64,000 nucleotides of DNA, from the NCBI GenBank assembly GCA_934234035.1, contig CAKQHH010000009.1, positions 1-64,000 of the forward strand, in the 5' to 3' direction. Of this stretch, positions 42,171 through 50,789 are shown one piece after another. A program made the position numbers and the translations under genes. The notes under the pieces are model-generated. The model saw only the letters and a program-made list of their open reading frames with translations. It ran no database searches and was not told the DNA's origin. Origin of the DNA: an uncultured Clostridia bacterium (GTDB taxonomy: Bacteria; Bacillota; Clostridia; Peptostreptococcales; Anaerovoracaceae). The first letter of the stretch is position 1, and each line of letters opens with the position of its first letter.

Positions 42171-43376
42171 CTATTTTGCTTTCTTCATAACCACGGTGGA
42201 GTATGCACCGTTGTACGTCTTTTTGCCGGACTTCACGAAAGCACATACCTTATAGTAGTATTTCTTGTTCTTCTTCAGCTTCTTGTTGGTGAAGGAAGTT
42301 GTTTTGGAAGATGCGGTCTTGACGCATGTGTACTTTCCCTTTTTGGAAGTTGCCCGGTACACCTTGTATCCGGATGCTCCCGCCGTCTTCTTCCACGCAA
42401 CCTTCATGGCTTTCTTCTTTGCGGTCAGCTTCACGCCGGTCACCTTGCTCGGCAGAACCACCAGCGTCTTGGACATGGACAGTCCGGAACTGGCCGCCGG
42501 CTTAACGGTTACCTTCGCTACTCCCGGGTATTTTGCCTTCAGGATGCCATCCTGTGTGGCGGAAATCACCTTGGTGTTGGAGGACTTGGTGGTCTGAGAG
42601 TAGAACAGATTCACATCCTCCACCTGGTTGTAGTTCATCACTACGTAATAGTAGGTGGCGCCCTTTGTCAAGGTGTTCTTGTTGTAAAGGTTAACGTTCT
42701 TGTCGCAGAACAGGCCCTTCACGTTCAGGCATTTGTCCATCACATGGAAGGGCAGCGTGTATTCCCCTTCCAAATTGGAGTTCGTTCTTCCCTGCGTTGC
42801 CGTCGGGTACAAATCCACGGCAACATAAGAATATCCGGCTTCACTGCGGAAAACGCCAACCCATCCGGACTTCCATTGATCGTCCAGAAGTAATTTCTTC
42901 AAATCCGGATCTAATTTGTTGAACCAGGTGTCGATGGTCGCATGCTTATCTTCATCATAGAATCCAATGATAAGATCCGGTCCGGCCGTTCCGGAAGGAC
43001 GCATGGCATTGTAGTATACCGAAATCTCTCCCGCACGGGTAATTGCCATAAGCTCACGAGTATTGTCCCGTTCGATGCTACTTTTTCCGTTCGCTTTACG
43101 GTACTGATTGATCAAATCCATTGCCCGGCTTCCGGCGCTTGGACATATATCTCCCGCAATCTTCACCTGGTACAGGCCGGAATACGCCGCTGTGTTTGCG
43201 GAAGCTTTCGCCTTCCGTGTCTTCCCCGCAGTTGCTTTTGCGGAGGTGACTGCGCCGGACTCATTATTTGCAATCGCAGTTGGCACACTGCTCTTTCCGG
43301 ATGCGGATTGAATTCCGGCGTGTGCATCCGCCGATACCGCCAGAGTACCGAAAAGCATGATTCCTACGGTCGCCAA
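42171..43376 (-). CDS. Secreted protein with CAP-like and fibronectin-III-like domains; start codon unclear (401 aa)
   Basis: The N-terminus is a signal peptide ending in an SADAHA-type cleavage site. A CAP/SCP-like region (about 75-185) is indicated by AMDLINQYRKANGKSSIERD and the following RAGEISVYYNAMRPSG, which mirrors the RAxE...RPxG pattern of that family. A Big_2-like strand region (about 255-310) and a fibronectin-III-like domain (about 312-395, KVAWKKTAGASGYKVYR) follow. The only in-frame start is a TTG at 43376 with no ribosome-binding site. Upstream codons continue the signal peptide with a basic end (SKKGN) back to a TAA, so the true start may be mutated or rare. Confidence 0.65.
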   Translation of the reverse strand: MATVGIMLFGTLAVSADAHAGIQSASGKSSVPTAIANNESGAVTSAKATAGKTRKAKASANTAAYSGLYQVKIAGDICPSAGSRAMDLINQYRKANGKSSIERDNTRELMAITRAGEISVYYNAMRPSGTAGPDLIIGFYDEDKHATIDTWFNKLDPDLKKLLLDDQWKSGWVGVFRSEAGYSYVAVDLYPTATQGRTNSNLEGEYTLPFHVMDKCLNVKGLFCDKNVNLYNKNTLTKGATYYYVVMNYNQVEDVNLFYSQTTKSSNTKVISATQDGILKAKYPGVAKVTVKPAASSGLSMSKTLVVLPSKVTGVKLTAKKKAMKVAWKKTAGASGYKVYRATSKKGKYTCVKTASSKTTSFTNKKLKKNKKYYYKVCAFVKSGKKTYNGAYSTVVMKKAK

Positions 43377-43427
43377 AAGGACCGCCAGTACATTTCCCTT
43401 CTTTGAATTATGATTTAAGAATTAGCT

Positions 43428-44045
43428 TTAAATATCTCTTCTCAGAAAATAATCATCCAACTTCTCTTTTCCGATAAGCGGGACTCTTGGGTGACCGGGC
43501 TTTTGCCCCTTTTTCTTTCCTACAAATTTCATGCATCTTAGAAAACGCATAAATCCAAACTGCTCTTCGCTGACCCAGAAGGCCGGTAATCTTTTTCCCT
43601 TCATATATACATATATTACCGGATAAACCCCCATCCTATACGACTTCATCTTTACCTTGCAGTATTTAATATCGCAAAGATTCCAATACTTTCTCCGATT
43701 GAAAATTCTCCTGCAAATCGTATACTCATCGAAACAAATCTCGTACGCATATGGAATACAGCCCATTGCAAAGACGATGATATTAACAATAAAAACACCG
43801 GCGCGCATTGAATTGGTCATCGATTGACCATAATACGTTAAATAAATAATACAAAAGATGCAACCAACAGGTACCATCGCTGCAATTGGTGTGTCGCCCA
43901 CCTTCGAACGAATTACAACAAAAATTGTTTTTTTCTGGTTTTTTCTGCGACTTGATTCATCTCTCCAACAATGGGCTTGTCTCTTTCGTGCAATTCTCCA
44001 ATTTATAATCGACGCAATTAAGAATACAATTAATACTGCTATCAT
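43428..44045 (-). CDS. Membrane protein of unknown function (205 aa)
   Basis: I do not recognise the family. The protein has an N-terminal membrane helix (about 1-15), a basic stretch, two more spans (about 55-75 and 83-103), then a basic C-terminal half with alternating aromatic and charged residues (YCKVKMKSYRMGVYPVIYVY). That half resembles a bacterial PH-like or signalling-sensing barrel, but weakly. Codons are visibly more AT-rich than in the neighbours. The gap to the next upstream gene is only 5 bp, so the two form an operon. This pair is a candidate for recent transfer. Confidence 0.6.
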   Translation of the reverse strand: MIAVLIVFLIASIINWRIARKRQAHCWRDESSRRKNQKKTIFVVIRSKVGDTPIAAMVPVGCIFCIIYLTYYGQSMTNSMRAGVFIVNIIVFAMGCIPYAYEICFDEYTICRRIFNRRKYWNLCDIKYCKVKMKSYRMGVYPVIYVYMKGKRLPAFWVSEEQFGFMRFLRCMKFVGKKKGQKPGHPRVPLIGKEKLDDYFLRRDI

Positions 44046-44050
44046 ATTTG

Positions 44051-44542
44051 TTATCCCCTTTTTCTATCCATACGATTCATGATTGCCTGTGCTGCATTTA
44101 ATAGAATAGAAGGAATAACAGCATATGCGATAATCAGGCGACAAGAAGTCTCTCTAAAAATTTCTATTATTTCGGCATCTTTCAAATTGCAAAAATACAT
44201 GCCCAAAATATACTGCTTTATACCAACCAACAACAGGCTGCACATCAGTTGTATTCCCAAAACATTGATTATTCTCGATTTATTAATTGCACGTTTAAAC
44301 TTTTTATACTCCGGTTGATTTACCGGATAGTATCGGTCATACCACAAATATAAGAGGCTATATAGATAAAATGGATGCTTACTCTCATATTTCTTTAACC
44401 CCTTCCATTTTCCATATTTTCTTAAAAGAAATCGAGCTTCATTTGCTCCACAAACCGATGAACCGAGCACAGAAATTGCGAAACCAATGAACATGTAGCA
44501 AACTTCCCAGCTCAGTATTTCTTTCCACAATTCGTAATTCAT
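44051..44542 (-). CDS. Membrane protein of unknown function (163 aa)
   Basis: No family is recognised. There are three likely membrane spans (about 12-30, 90-110 and 134-155) and a basic, aromatic cytoplasmic loop between the first two (LLRKYGKWKGLKKYESKHPF and YDRYYPVNQPEYKK). It is AT-rich like its downstream partner and unlike the surrounding housekeeping genes. It lies upstream of that partner with a 5-bp gap. The region between it and rpe (44543-44761) contains the rpe terminator. Confidence 0.55.
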   Translation of the reverse strand: MNYELWKEILSWEVCYMFIGFAISVLGSSVCGANEARFLLRKYGKWKGLKKYESKHPFYLYSLLYLWYDRYYPVNQPEYKKFKRAINKSRIINVLGIQLMCSLLLVGIKQYILGMYFCNLKDAEIIEIFRETSCRLIIAYAVIPSILLNAAQAIMNRMDRKRG

Positions 44543-44683
44543 TATCGGTTAAAACCACTTCCTAAATTTCCGTTTCACAATACTCCCCCACCGCTTTCTT
44601 TAGCCTGCGTCTTTCTACTCCAAGTTTACCATATGTACACATTTCTATACAAGGGCCCGAATTCGATTATCGTCTTTCTTCGT

Positions 44684-44727
44684 GAAAAAAAACGGGAGCA
44701 GCACACCTTAGTGTGATACTCCCTGTT
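44684..44727 (-). terminator. Terminator of the rpe operon
   Basis: A GGGAG ... CACAC / GTGTG ... CTCCC stem (44694-44723) followed by TTTTTTT on the minus strand. It ends the long housekeeping operon. Confidence 0.8.
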
Positions 44728-44761
44728 GTCGCATCTTTCCTTCGCGTCGGTACAGTCTGAA

Positions 44762-45406
44762 TTACTTGCCCAGCACTTCGATGGCTTCCTTCCGGTCCTC
44801 TGCCTTGAATACGGCGGAGCCGGCAACCAGGATGTCGGTGCCGACGGATTTCAGCTCTTCGCAGTTCTGAAGGTTGACTCCGCCATCCACTTCGATGACG
44901 AAATCGTATCCATTTGCCTTCCGGATTTCATCCAGGCGGCGAATTTTGTCCAGCGCTCTCGGAATGAATTTCTGTCCGCCAAAACCCGGGTTCACGGACA
45001 TAATCAGAATCATGTCCACTTTGTCCAGCACATCCTCCACCATCACGATTGGAGTGGCCGGATTCAGGGCAACGCCGGCTTTCACGCCGGTGCTGTGAAT
45101 ATGCTGAATCGTCCGGTCCAGATGACGGCAAGCTTCCTGATGCACGGTAATGAATTCCGTGTTCGGTGTCACGAAGTCCTCGATGTATCGATCCGGATCC
45201 TCGATCATCAGATGTACATCATATGGAATGGTTGCCACATTATTCAAACTTTTCATCACGCCGGCTCCGAAGCTGATGTTCGGAACAAAGGCGCCGTCCA
45301 TAACGTCCACATGGATGTAATCTGCGCCGAATTCACATATTTCCTGTACATCCGCTCCCAACTTGGAAAAATCTGCCGATAGAATTGATGGTGCTACTTT
45401 TGCCAT
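44762..45406 (-). CDS. rpe: Ribulose-phosphate 3-epimerase (214 aa)
   Basis: Rpe interconverts ribulose 5-phosphate and xylulose 5-phosphate in the pentose phosphate pathway. The TIM barrel shows IHVDVMDGAFVPNISFG, MSVNPGFGGQKFIP and VDGGVN, with metal-binding His and Asp residues. The length is typical. It starts 13 bp inside the end of rsgA, so it is translationally coupled and the last gene of the operon. Confidence 0.96.
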   Translation of the reverse strand: MAKVAPSILSADFSKLGADVQEICEFGADYIHVDVMDGAFVPNISFGAGVMKSLNNVATIPYDVHLMIEDPDRYIEDFVTPNTEFITVHQEACRHLDRTIQHIHSTGVKAGVALNPATPIVMVEDVLDKVDMILIMSVNPGFGGQKFIPRALDKIRRLDEIRKANGYDFVIEVDGGVNLQNCEELKSVGTDILVAGSAVFKAEDRKEAIEVLGK

Positions 45407-46263
45407 TTCTGAACCTCTTCATACATTTTTAAATAACTGTCGTATCTCGTCCGGCAGATTTCGCCCTCTGCCAAGGCTTCCTTCACGCCGCATGCCGGCT
45501 CGTTAATGTGCACGCAGTCGCCGTAGCGGCAATGAGCTCCGGGTTCCCGGAATTCCGGAAAGAAGTTTCGAAGCTCCCGAGGATCCATCTCCGGCAAATC
45601 CAGAGACGTAAATCCCGGCGTGTCGTACACATAGGTGGCGTGATCCAGTGGAAAAATTTCTACATGCCGCGTGGTGTGCTTTCCCCGGCCGGTCTTCTCA
45701 CTGAGGTTTCCGGTCTGCGCATCCGCATCCGCAATCAATGCGTTCAGCAATGTGGATTTGCCTACGCCGGACGGTCCCGCCAGAGCCACGCTCTGCCCCG
45801 CAACGGCCTTGCGAAGGTCGTCCACGCCCTCTCCGGTGACGCTGCTGATAGGATATACGGGATACACCTCCCGATACATATTCTCCAGCTCCTGCATTCG
45901 CTCCTCCGATACCAGATCCGCTTTCGTAAAAACAAGGATCGGCCGAATCCCGGTGAGCTCGCAGTACACCGTCAGCTTGTCCACCGCCAGGGGAATCATC
46001 TCCGGTGTTTCCGCCGAAGAAACGATGACCAGCGTATCCAAATTGGATACCGGCGGACGCTTCAGAATATTCCGGCGCGGGAGTACTTTTGTGATAATGC
46101 ACTCCCCGTCTTCCGCACGGATTTCATATTCCACCTCGTCCCCCACGTAGATGGTATCCTTCTTTCGGCGCTTCAGATTTCCACGGGCATTTCCCTGGAT
46201 GATTTCTTTCCCATCGGAGACGTAATAGAAGCCCCCGATTCCTTTTACTACTTTTCCAATCAT
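45394..46263 (-). CDS. rsgA: Ribosome small-subunit-dependent GTPase RsgA (289 aa)
   Basis: RsgA assists late 30S maturation. An N-terminal OB-fold (about 1-65) precedes a circularly permuted GTPase domain with the G4 motif TKAD first, then G1 GPSGVGKST and G3 DTPG. The C-terminal zinc-binding tail contains CRYGDCVHINEPACGV, with Cys and His ligands. The length is normal. It follows prkC by a 3-bp gap and overlaps rpe. The order prpC-prkC-rsgA-rpe is well conserved in Firmicutes. Confidence 0.95.
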   Translation of the reverse strand: MIGKVVKGIGGFYYVSDGKEIIQGNARGNLKRRKKDTIYVGDEVEYEIRAEDGECIITKVLPRRNILKRPPVSNLDTLVIVSSAETPEMIPLAVDKLTVYCELTGIRPILVFTKADLVSEERMQELENMYREVYPVYPISSVTGEGVDDLRKAVAGQSVALAGPSGVGKSTLLNALIADADAQTGNLSEKTGRGKHTTRHVEIFPLDHATYVYDTPGFTSLDLPEMDPRELRNFFPEFREPGAHCRYGDCVHINEPACGVKEALAEGEICRTRYDSYLKMYEEVQKWQK

Positions 46264-46266
46264 ATG

Positions 46267-48045
46267 CTAATCGTCCACCGAATTGCTGCCGTTGTCGTCG
46301 CCGTCGGTATTCGACGGTTTCTTATTCGGCTTCTTGTTGTCGTTGGTCTTCGGTGCGCCCTTGCTGACCTCGATGTCAATCTTGGTGCCCTTGTTCAGCT
46401 CGGTGTTTGCCGCATACTGCTGCCACATTACGTAGCCGCTGCCGTAGGCGTTGCTTTCCTCGTAGGTTACCTTGCCCACCTTGAAGCCCGCGCTTCGGAG
46501 CGCCTGCTTCGCCTCGGTGAGGGTTCGTCCGGTAATGGACGGCACAGTGGACTTCTGAACGCCCTTTCCGTCGCTGACCACAATGTTCACCTGAGTGCCG
46601 TGGTCGGCTTCTTCGCCGCCGCTCGGATCCTGGGAAATGATGGTGCCTGCCGCTTCCGTGGAAGTCTGCTGCTTAATCGTACCCAGCTCGTAGTCCGACG
46701 ATTTCAGCATCTCTTCCGCTTCGCTTTCGTTGTGACCCACCAGGTTCGGCACGGTTCCGGCCTGCGGTCCCTTGCTCACATGAACGGTGATGGAGGAACC
46801 CTTCTTCGCCTTCGAACCGGACTCCGGATCCTGCTCCGCAATCTGGCCCTTGGAGTAGTCGTTGGAGTAGACCTCCTTGCCCTCCTTCAGCTTAAAGCCG
46901 GCCGCTTCCACTTCCTTCTTGGCTTGTTTTACCGTCATTCCGTAGAGGTCCGGAACCTCCTTCTGTCCGGAGAAGAGCCCGTTGAATCCGGCAACCGCAA
47001 CGCCCAGGCCCACTGCCAGCACGGCGGCTACCGCAATCAGGATGCGGCGCTTCTTCTGCGCTTTGGTCAGCTTCTTCTTCGGTTTTTTCTTCTTCTTTCG
47101 GGATTTCCGATCGTAGGACTCATCGTCGTCCTCATCCTCGTAATCCTCGTCTTCGTCGGTCTGACCCTTCCGGCTCTGTTCCACCTGTTCGGAGGCTTCG
47201 TTAAAAATAGAATTTCCTACCATACGGGTGACGAATTCAATATTGTTCAGCTCTTCGATCAACTCGTCCGCACTGCTGTAGCGGTTCGTCTGGAATTTGC
47301 TGGTAGCCTTCAGCACGCACTGTTCCAGTGCCGGCGGAATGCCGTCCACCAACTGGCTCGGCGGCGTGATTTCTTCGTTGATGTGCTTGAGGGCAATGGT
47401 CACCGGATTATCTCCGTCGAACGGAACCTGTCCCGTGAGCATCTCGTACATAACGATTCCCAGGGAATAGATGTCCGAACGCTCGTCCACATAATTTCCC
47501 CGCGCCTGTTCCGGCGAGAAATAGTGTACCGAACCAATGATTTTGCTGCCGGTGGACATGGTGGCATCGTTCACCGCTTTGGCGATTCCGAAATCCGCCA
47601 GCTTCACGATTCCGTCCGTCGTAACCATGATATTGTGTGGCTTTACGTCGCGGTGAATGATCTTATTCCGGTGCGCCACCCGAAGTGCCGCCGCCACCTG
47701 CTTGGTAATCTCGATGACGCGGCGATAATCCATCGGCGCTTCTTTCGCGATAATCTCATTCAGGGTCTGGCCTTCCACCAGTTCCATCACGATGTAGTTG
47801 ATGTTTCCTTCTCTGCCTACATCATATACCCCGACGATATTCTGATGAGCCAGTCCCGCTGCTGCCTGAGACTCCCGCTTGAAGTTCTCTACGAACGTCG
47901 GATCCTTCGTAAATTCCGGCCGCAGAATCTTGATGGCGATAAATCGGTTCAACAGTTTGTCCTTTGCCTTGTACACAACGGCCATGCCGCCGTCACCGAT
48001 TTTCTCCAGCAGTTCATAACGACCCGCCAGCAATCTGTTACTCAT
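46267..48045 (-). CDS. prkC: PASTA-domain Ser/Thr protein kinase (592 aa)
   Basis: PrkC/Stk1 senses peptidoglycan fragments and phosphorylates cell-wall and translation proteins. The kinase domain (about 1-270) has GDGGMAVVYKAKDK, catalytic HRDVKPHN and DFG. A Lys-rich juxtamembrane stretch is followed by a span (about 337-358), then three PASTA domains (beginning VPDLYGMTVKQA, VPNLVGHNESEA and VPSITGRTLTEA). The C-terminus is Asn/Asp/Lys-rich. It overlaps prpC by 8 bp, so kinase and phosphatase are made together. Confidence 0.96.
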   Translation of the reverse strand: MSNRLLAGRYELLEKIGDGGMAVVYKAKDKLLNRFIAIKILRPEFTKDPTFVENFKRESQAAAGLAHQNIVGVYDVGREGNINYIVMELVEGQTLNEIIAKEAPMDYRRVIEITKQVAAALRVAHRNKIIHRDVKPHNIMVTTDGIVKLADFGIAKAVNDATMSTGSKIIGSVHYFSPEQARGNYVDERSDIYSLGIVMYEMLTGQVPFDGDNPVTIALKHINEEITPPSQLVDGIPPALEQCVLKATSKFQTNRYSSADELIEELNNIEFVTRMVGNSIFNEASEQVEQSRKGQTDEDEDYEDEDDDESYDRKSRKKKKKPKKKLTKAQKKRRILIAVAAVLAVGLGVAVAGFNGLFSGQKEVPDLYGMTVKQAKKEVEAAGFKLKEGKEVYSNDYSKGQIAEQDPESGSKAKKGSSITVHVSKGPQAGTVPNLVGHNESEAEEMLKSSDYELGTIKQQTSTEAAGTIISQDPSGGEEADHGTQVNIVVSDGKGVQKSTVPSITGRTLTEAKQALRSAGFKVGKVTYEESNAYGSGYVMWQQYAANTELNKGTKIDIEVSKGAPKTNDNKKPNKKPSNTDGDDNGSNSVDD

Positions 48046-48781
48046 AATTGTCCTCCACCATACTTACACAAATAACCGAGATGTTGTCGTTTCCACCGTT
48101 TGCATTGGCCCGATCCACCAATTCCTTGGCACAAGCCTTCATATCATCGGTAGAAGTCATCAATTCCAGAATTTCCTCTTCCGATACTTCGTCGTACAGC
48201 CCGTCGCTGCAGAGCAGAATTCGATCCGTGGGTTCAATATAAATGTTGAAGCAGTCCGGATTGTTGTAGGAATTCGCCCCGATGGCCCGGGTGATCACGT
48301 TCTTCTTCCGATGGTGCTCCGCCTCGCTGCGGGTAATTGCACCCATCATAACCAGGTCATTCACATAGGTGTGATCCACCGTAATCTGGTGAATCTCATT
48401 TCCGTGAATGAAGTATACCCGGCTGTCTCCCACGTTGGCGATGTACAGAATCCGGTCTCGCACGTAGGCAAATACCAATGTGGTAGCCATTCCGGCGCAC
48501 TCCGGAACGGAATGGGCCATCTGCTTAATGGCTTCGTTCACGTAATCCACCGCATCCTCGAAATACCGAAAAATCCGATCGGATCCTTCCTGTTTCTCAA
48601 TGGGGTTGTTCTCAAAATATTCGCTCACGATGTCCAGCGTCTTGTTGCTGGCAATCTCTCCGGCCCGGTTTCCGCCCACGCCATCCGCCAGCATAAAAAC
48701 ATTATGCCGCGTCAGCACGCGAATCGCATCCTCGTTCTGGGTTCGCTTTTTTCCTTTGTCTGTATAATATCCTATTTCCAT
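48038..48781 (-). CDS. prpC: PP2C-type Ser/Thr phosphatase (247 aa)
   Basis: PrpC reverses PrkC phosphorylation. The PPM fold shows RTQNEDA, FMLADGVGGNRAGE, ANVGDSRVYFI, and the metal-binding SDGL and NGGNDNISVI near the end. The start at 48781 (MEIGYYTDKGKKR) matches the usual N-terminus. A TTG five codons upstream is possible because GGAG lies in the end of rsmB. The gap to rsmB is small, so the order is rsmB-prpC-prkC. Confidence 0.95.
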   Translation of the reverse strand: MEIGYYTDKGKKRTQNEDAIRVLTRHNVFMLADGVGGNRAGEIASNKTLDIVSEYFENNPIEKQEGSDRIFRYFEDAVDYVNEAIKQMAHSVPECAGMATTLVFAYVRDRILYIANVGDSRVYFIHGNEIHQITVDHTYVNDLVMMGAITRSEAEHHRKKNVITRAIGANSYNNPDCFNIYIEPTDRILLCSDGLYDEVSEEEILELMTSTDDMKACAKELVDRANANGGNDNISVICVSMVEDNYE

Positions 48782-48797
48782 TATTTTCCCCGTCAAT

Positions 48798-50069
48798 TTA
48801 CTCCGGCTTCTCCATTACGGTATAGAAAAAGCCAGTCTTATTATACGGTAAAATCAGCCTTTTTTCAATAACCCGACTGTCCGGCATGCGTTTTTGGAAT
48901 GCCTCCACGACTTTTTCATTCTCTTCTTTATTAATTGTGCAGGTGGAATACATCACTCTTCCGCCCAGCTTTACATATTTCCACGCGTTTTCCAGGATCC
49001 GGCGCTGGATTTTCACCAGGCTCGCGTACTCTCCGGTGTGGTCCCGCAGCTTGATTTCCGGCTTCACCGGGATGGTTCCCAGTCCAGAGCACGGCACGTC
49101 CGCCACCACTGCATCGTAACAGCCTTCCAGCTCCGGATAGAACACAGTCGCATCCTTCACTTCGGTCTTCACGGAATGAAGGCCCAGCCGCTCCGCATTT
49201 CTCCGAATCAGCTCCGTCCGATGGGGATGAATATCCCAGGCTTCCACCGTTCCGCAGTCCCCCATCCGTTCCGCGATTCCCGTCGTCTTCCCGCCGGGTG
49301 CCGCGCACATATCCAGCACCTTGGAACCCGTTTCCGGCGCCAACGCCTGAATCGCCATCTGGGAGGAAATGCCCTGCACCGAATAGTGTCCCTTTCGAAA
49401 CAAATCGTTTTGAATCAAGGCGCCCCCTTCCGTCAGGATGCCGTTGTCGCACTCCGCCGAAGGCGCTCCTTCAATCTCCAGGTCCCGGAGCCGCTGCAGA
49501 AGTTCTTCCCGGTCCTGCTTCAGCGGATTGTTCCGAAGCGCCACGGGCACCGGCCGGTTAAAGGCATCCAGAATCCGGATTCCCTCTTCCGATCCGTACT
49601 GATCCAGCATCAGCTTCACCAAATTCTCCTGACAGGAATACCGAACGGCCAGAGCGTGTCGGTCGCTTCCGCCCGGCAAATTCATTTTTTTACCGCCCCG
49701 GAGATAGCTTCGAAGGACGCCGTTGATAAAACCACGATTGGGTCTGTCCACAGCGCCGGCCAGCTCCACGATTTCGTTGACGCATACCGCATCCGGGATG
49801 CTGTCCACTTCGTTCAGGAGAAAAATTCCCATGCGAAGAAGAACCTTCGTCCGGCTTTTCATGCCCCGGAGTCCGTTCCGGCAAAGGCCGGCAATGACGT
49901 AATCCAGAGCCATGGAGCGACGAAGGATTTCTTTCACAACATAACGAACGAAGCCGGGAGAACAGTTTTTTCCGTCCTCCAGGGCTTCGTTCATCGCAAT
50001 ATTCGAATAGGCTTCCTGAGAATAAATCTTCCGAAGCGCATTGTAACTCACTCGAAAATCTTGGTTCAT
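48798..50069 (-). CDS. rsmB: 16S rRNA (cytosine-967-C5) methyltransferase RsmB (423 aa)
   Basis: RsmB (Sun/Fmu) makes m5C967 in 16S rRNA. An N-terminal NusB-like helical domain (about 1-140) precedes the SAM fold with VLDMCAAPGGKT, the first catalytic Cys motif VADVPCSGLGTI and the second MYSTCTINKEENEKV. The length fits. It lies directly after the metalloprotease gene and before prpC. Confidence 0.95.
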   Translation of the reverse strand: MNQDFRVSYNALRKIYSQEAYSNIAMNEALEDGKNCSPGFVRYVVKEILRRSMALDYVIAGLCRNGLRGMKSRTKVLLRMGIFLLNEVDSIPDAVCVNEIVELAGAVDRPNRGFINGVLRSYLRGGKKMNLPGGSDRHALAVRYSCQENLVKLMLDQYGSEEGIRILDAFNRPVPVALRNNPLKQDREELLQRLRDLEIEGAPSAECDNGILTEGGALIQNDLFRKGHYSVQGISSQMAIQALAPETGSKVLDMCAAPGGKTTGIAERMGDCGTVEAWDIHPHRTELIRRNAERLGLHSVKTEVKDATVFYPELEGCYDAVVADVPCSGLGTIPVKPEIKLRDHTGEYASLVKIQRRILENAWKYVKLGGRVMYSTCTINKEENEKVVEAFQKRMPDSRVIEKRLILPYNKTGFFYTVMEKPE

Positions 50070-50786
50070 CTATCTGTCATTACTTCCACGGATCAGCAGG
50101 ATCCGGATAAGAGATGCAACGGCGGTTGCCAGCGCGGCCACGTACGTCATCGCCGCAGCGTGAAGCACTTTGCGGCTTCCGCTGTAATCGAAATCGCTCA
50201 CCATGCCGATGGAGGTCATCTGCTTCAGCGCCCGATTGCTGGCATTCAGTTCTACCGGCAGTGTTACCAGGTGGAACAGGATTACGAATACAAAGCACAG
50301 CGCTCCCAGGTTGAACAGCAGGGAGCCGTACCGGCTGGAGGTGGAAAAAATCAATCCCAGCATGATCAACGGCCAGGAGAAGGTGGACGTCAAGTTCACC
50401 AGCGGAACGATTCCGTTCCGGATTCGTACCGGCGCGTAATTGGTGGCATGCTGAATCGCGTGGCCCACCTCGTGACAGGCGATGCACATGGCCGCAATGG
50501 AATCCGTGTGGTATACCGCCTGAGACAGGTTTACCGAGTTGCTTCTCGGGTCGAAATAATTATTCAAATCGTCGCCGCCGTTCAGGATGTTGATCGGCAC
50601 GCCGGACAGCCCATTGGCATCCAGCATCATCCGGGCCGCTTGGGCACCGGTTAGGCGATGGCTGTTCTCCACTTGAGAATATCTGGAATACGCCCGCTTG
50701 ATTCTGCCCTGGACAATCATGGTAAAAATCATCGCCGGAATCAGTACAATCATCGAGCTGTAATATCCCATTCCTCCGTAGTACAT
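50070..50786 (-). CDS. YugP-like membrane zinc metallopeptidase (238 aa)
   Basis: The zinc motif HEVGHAIQH (HExxH) lies near residue 137, preceded by GGDDLNNYFDPRSNSVNLSQ, which is typical of the YugP/DUF2268-like family in Firmicutes. There are four hydrophobic segments: an N-terminal anchor (about 5-22) and three after the active site. It stands between fmt and rsmB in the operon, as often in Clostridia. Its substrate is unknown. The ATG follows GGAGAATAGACT, where the fmt stop falls inside the ribosome-binding region. Confidence 0.88.
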   Translation of the reverse strand: MYYGGMGYYSSMIVLIPAMIFTMIVQGRIKRAYSRYSQVENSHRLTGAQAARMMLDANGLSGVPINILNGGDDLNNYFDPRSNSVNLSQAVYHTDSIAAMCIACHEVGHAIQHATNYAPVRIRNGIVPLVNLTSTFSWPLIMLGLIFSTSSRYGSLLFNLGALCFVFVILFHLVTLPVELNASNRALKQMTSIGMVSDFDYSGSRKVLHAAAMTYVAALATAVASLIRILLIRGSNDR

Positions 50787-50789
50787 AGT

